A DNA stretch of 12,829 bases from Bacteroidia bacterium (GTDB lineage: Bacteria; Bacteroidota; Bacteroidia; Bacteroidales; UBA5342): contig JAUIMD010000017.1 of the NCBI GenBank assembly GCA_030433225.1, forward strand, positions 1 to 12,829, in the 5' to 3' direction. The translations under genes were made by a program, and so were the position numbers. Positions 12,052 through 12,829 of the stretch are shown piece by piece. The notes under the pieces were generated by a model, which did no database searches, was not told the origin of the DNA, and saw only the letters and a program-made list of their open reading frames with translations. Position 1 is the first letter of the stretch. Each line of letters starts with the position of its first letter.

Positions 12052-12829
12052 ATGCTGGAAAAATCCAACAAATACCTCATAGCTGCCTTATTAATTGCCC
12101 TGGTTTTTCATGGGTCAGCCATATTTTTTACGTTGGAAAACACATACGATGCCCTCATTCATTTGTTTTTTGCAGGACATTATGCCGAAAACTGGTTTGA
12201 AGCCTGGAGCTATAAGTGGTACACCGGTTTTACCGTTATGGGCTACCCTCCTTTGGTTCACCAGGCAATTGGCTTGCTTTCGCTCATTGGCGGACTGAAA
12301 TTTGGCATGTTTACACTAGCCCTTATTGCCATTGTTTTGTTTATTACCGGGGTGTACCGTTTTGCCCTGTTGCTTACCGGCAATAGAACCGCTGCCGGGT
12401 ATGCCGCCCTGTTTGCCGTATTTTCGTCATCCTTTGTAGAAACCCTACATATTTTCGGACAATTGCCCAGCATCGTGGGTATTTCTATTTTAATGCACGC
12501 CTTGCCCGAAATTTATTTGTGGGTGAAAAACGGCAAAATCATTTACTTGCTGCGGGCCATATCGCTCATGGCAGTAACCGTTACCTCGCATCATGTAACG
12601 CCCATTTTCGGAATGGTATTTTTCATTTTCCCCCTATTGGGCATGGCGGTGATGGATGTAGCCACCGAAAAGGCCGGTTCGGTTAAACAGGTGAGACTGC
12701 CTCTGTTCATCGGTTCCACCTTTCAACTCCTCAGGCGTATCGTCATTTTTGGTGGAGCTTCCTTATTTGCCATTGTTTTTTGCATTTTACCGTATTGGCT
12801 CAACAGCAAAAAAAACCCGATTACCCAGG
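12052..12829 (+). CDS. Polytopic membrane protein, PTPS-related/GT-C-like (3' end missing)
   Basis: This frame has no stop before the window end: 259 codons are visible from ATG at 12052. The protein begins MLEKSNKYLIAALLIALVFH, a first membrane helix. A loop follows: ENTYDALIHLFFAGHYAENWFEAWSYKWYTGFTVMGYPPLVHQ. That pattern (an Asp and His after the first helix, then a Trp-rich loop, then a GYPPL motif before the next helix) is typical of membrane glycosyltransferases of the GT-C type and of Pfam PTPS_related proteins. At least five further hydrophobic segments follow (for example FGMFTLALIAIVLFITG, YAALFAVFSSSF, FGMVFFIFPLLGMAV and FGGASLFAIVFCILPYWL). Such enzymes typically use a polyprenyl-phosphate sugar donor, the type of product the divergent GT2 might make. 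The family assignment is by pattern only, and the gene continues beyond the window. Confidence 0.7.
   Translation, partial: MLEKSNKYLIAALLIALVFHGSAIFFTLENTYDALIHLFFAGHYAENWFEAWSYKWYTGFTVMGYPPLVHQAIGLLSLIGGLKFGMFTLALIAIVLFITGVYRFALLLTGNRTAAGYAALFAVFSSSFVETLHIFGQLPSIVGISILMHALPEIYLWVKNGKIIYLLRAISLMAVTVTSHHVTPIFGMVFFIFPLLGMAVMDVATEKAGSVKQVRLPLFIGSTFQLLRRIVIFGGASLFAIVFCILPYWLNSKKNPITQ

Noticed and set aside
12095..12298. 67-codon plus-strand frame near the right end
   Set aside because: It overlaps the membrane-protein frame starting at 12052 in a different phase; the latter is open to the window end and has coherent membrane helices.
1..12829. CRISPR array, insertion sequence or prophage
   Set aside because: No regularly spaced direct repeats, no intact transposase or integrase, and no phage structural genes were recognised.

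Overview
The window looks like chromosomal DNA from a member of the Bacteroidota. The evidence is a secreted protein with a C-terminal type IX secretion (T9SS) sorting domain, a DUF6266-type protein, several promoter boxes of the Bacteroidota form TAnnTTTG, weak or absent Shine-Dalgarno sequences, and a secreted glycoside hydrolase. Marinilabiliales or Prolixibacteraceae would fit, but that placement is an impression from protein style only. No tRNA, rRNA, CRISPR array, complete insertion sequence or phage module was seen.

Layout. Positions 1-441 hold no convincing gene but carry a nested RNA hairpin just before a DUF6266-family gene (442-1083) that is broken by one in-frame TAG. A strong terminator follows, then about 540 gene-poor bases with two tiny minus-strand open frames. 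Next comes an outer-membrane porin (1674-2813) behind a perfect 16-bp palindrome. It is followed by a divergent NagB/6-phosphogluconolactonase-fold protein (2930-3850), a YtxH-like envelope protein (4159-4455) and a Tat-exported aldo/keto reductase (4644-5579). The reductase runs tail to tail, with no spacer, into a secreted GH2 glycoside hydrolase on the minus strand (5580-7967). A 396-bp divergent control region separates GH2 from a right-handed beta-helix T9SS cargo protein (8364-9608). Then come an unrecognised 164-aa protein (9779-10273), a small membrane protein (minus, 10270-10629), a response-regulator receiver domain fused to a GT2 glycosyltransferase (minus, 10721-11875), and the start of a large polytopic membrane protein resembling GT-C/PTPS-related enzymes (12052 to the window end).

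How the genes may work together. GH2 and the beta-helix protein are divergent and both exported, so they may act on the same extracellular polysaccharide; the Tat reductase could process a product in the periplasm. This is inference from position. At the right end, a soluble Alg5-like GT2 joined to a phosphoreceiver domain sits head to head with a multi-pass membrane protein. This suggests a two-component-controlled step that makes or uses a lipid-linked sugar. The receiver-GT2 fusion is the most unusual item in the window. Most other genes are ordinary single-gene units with their own terminators.
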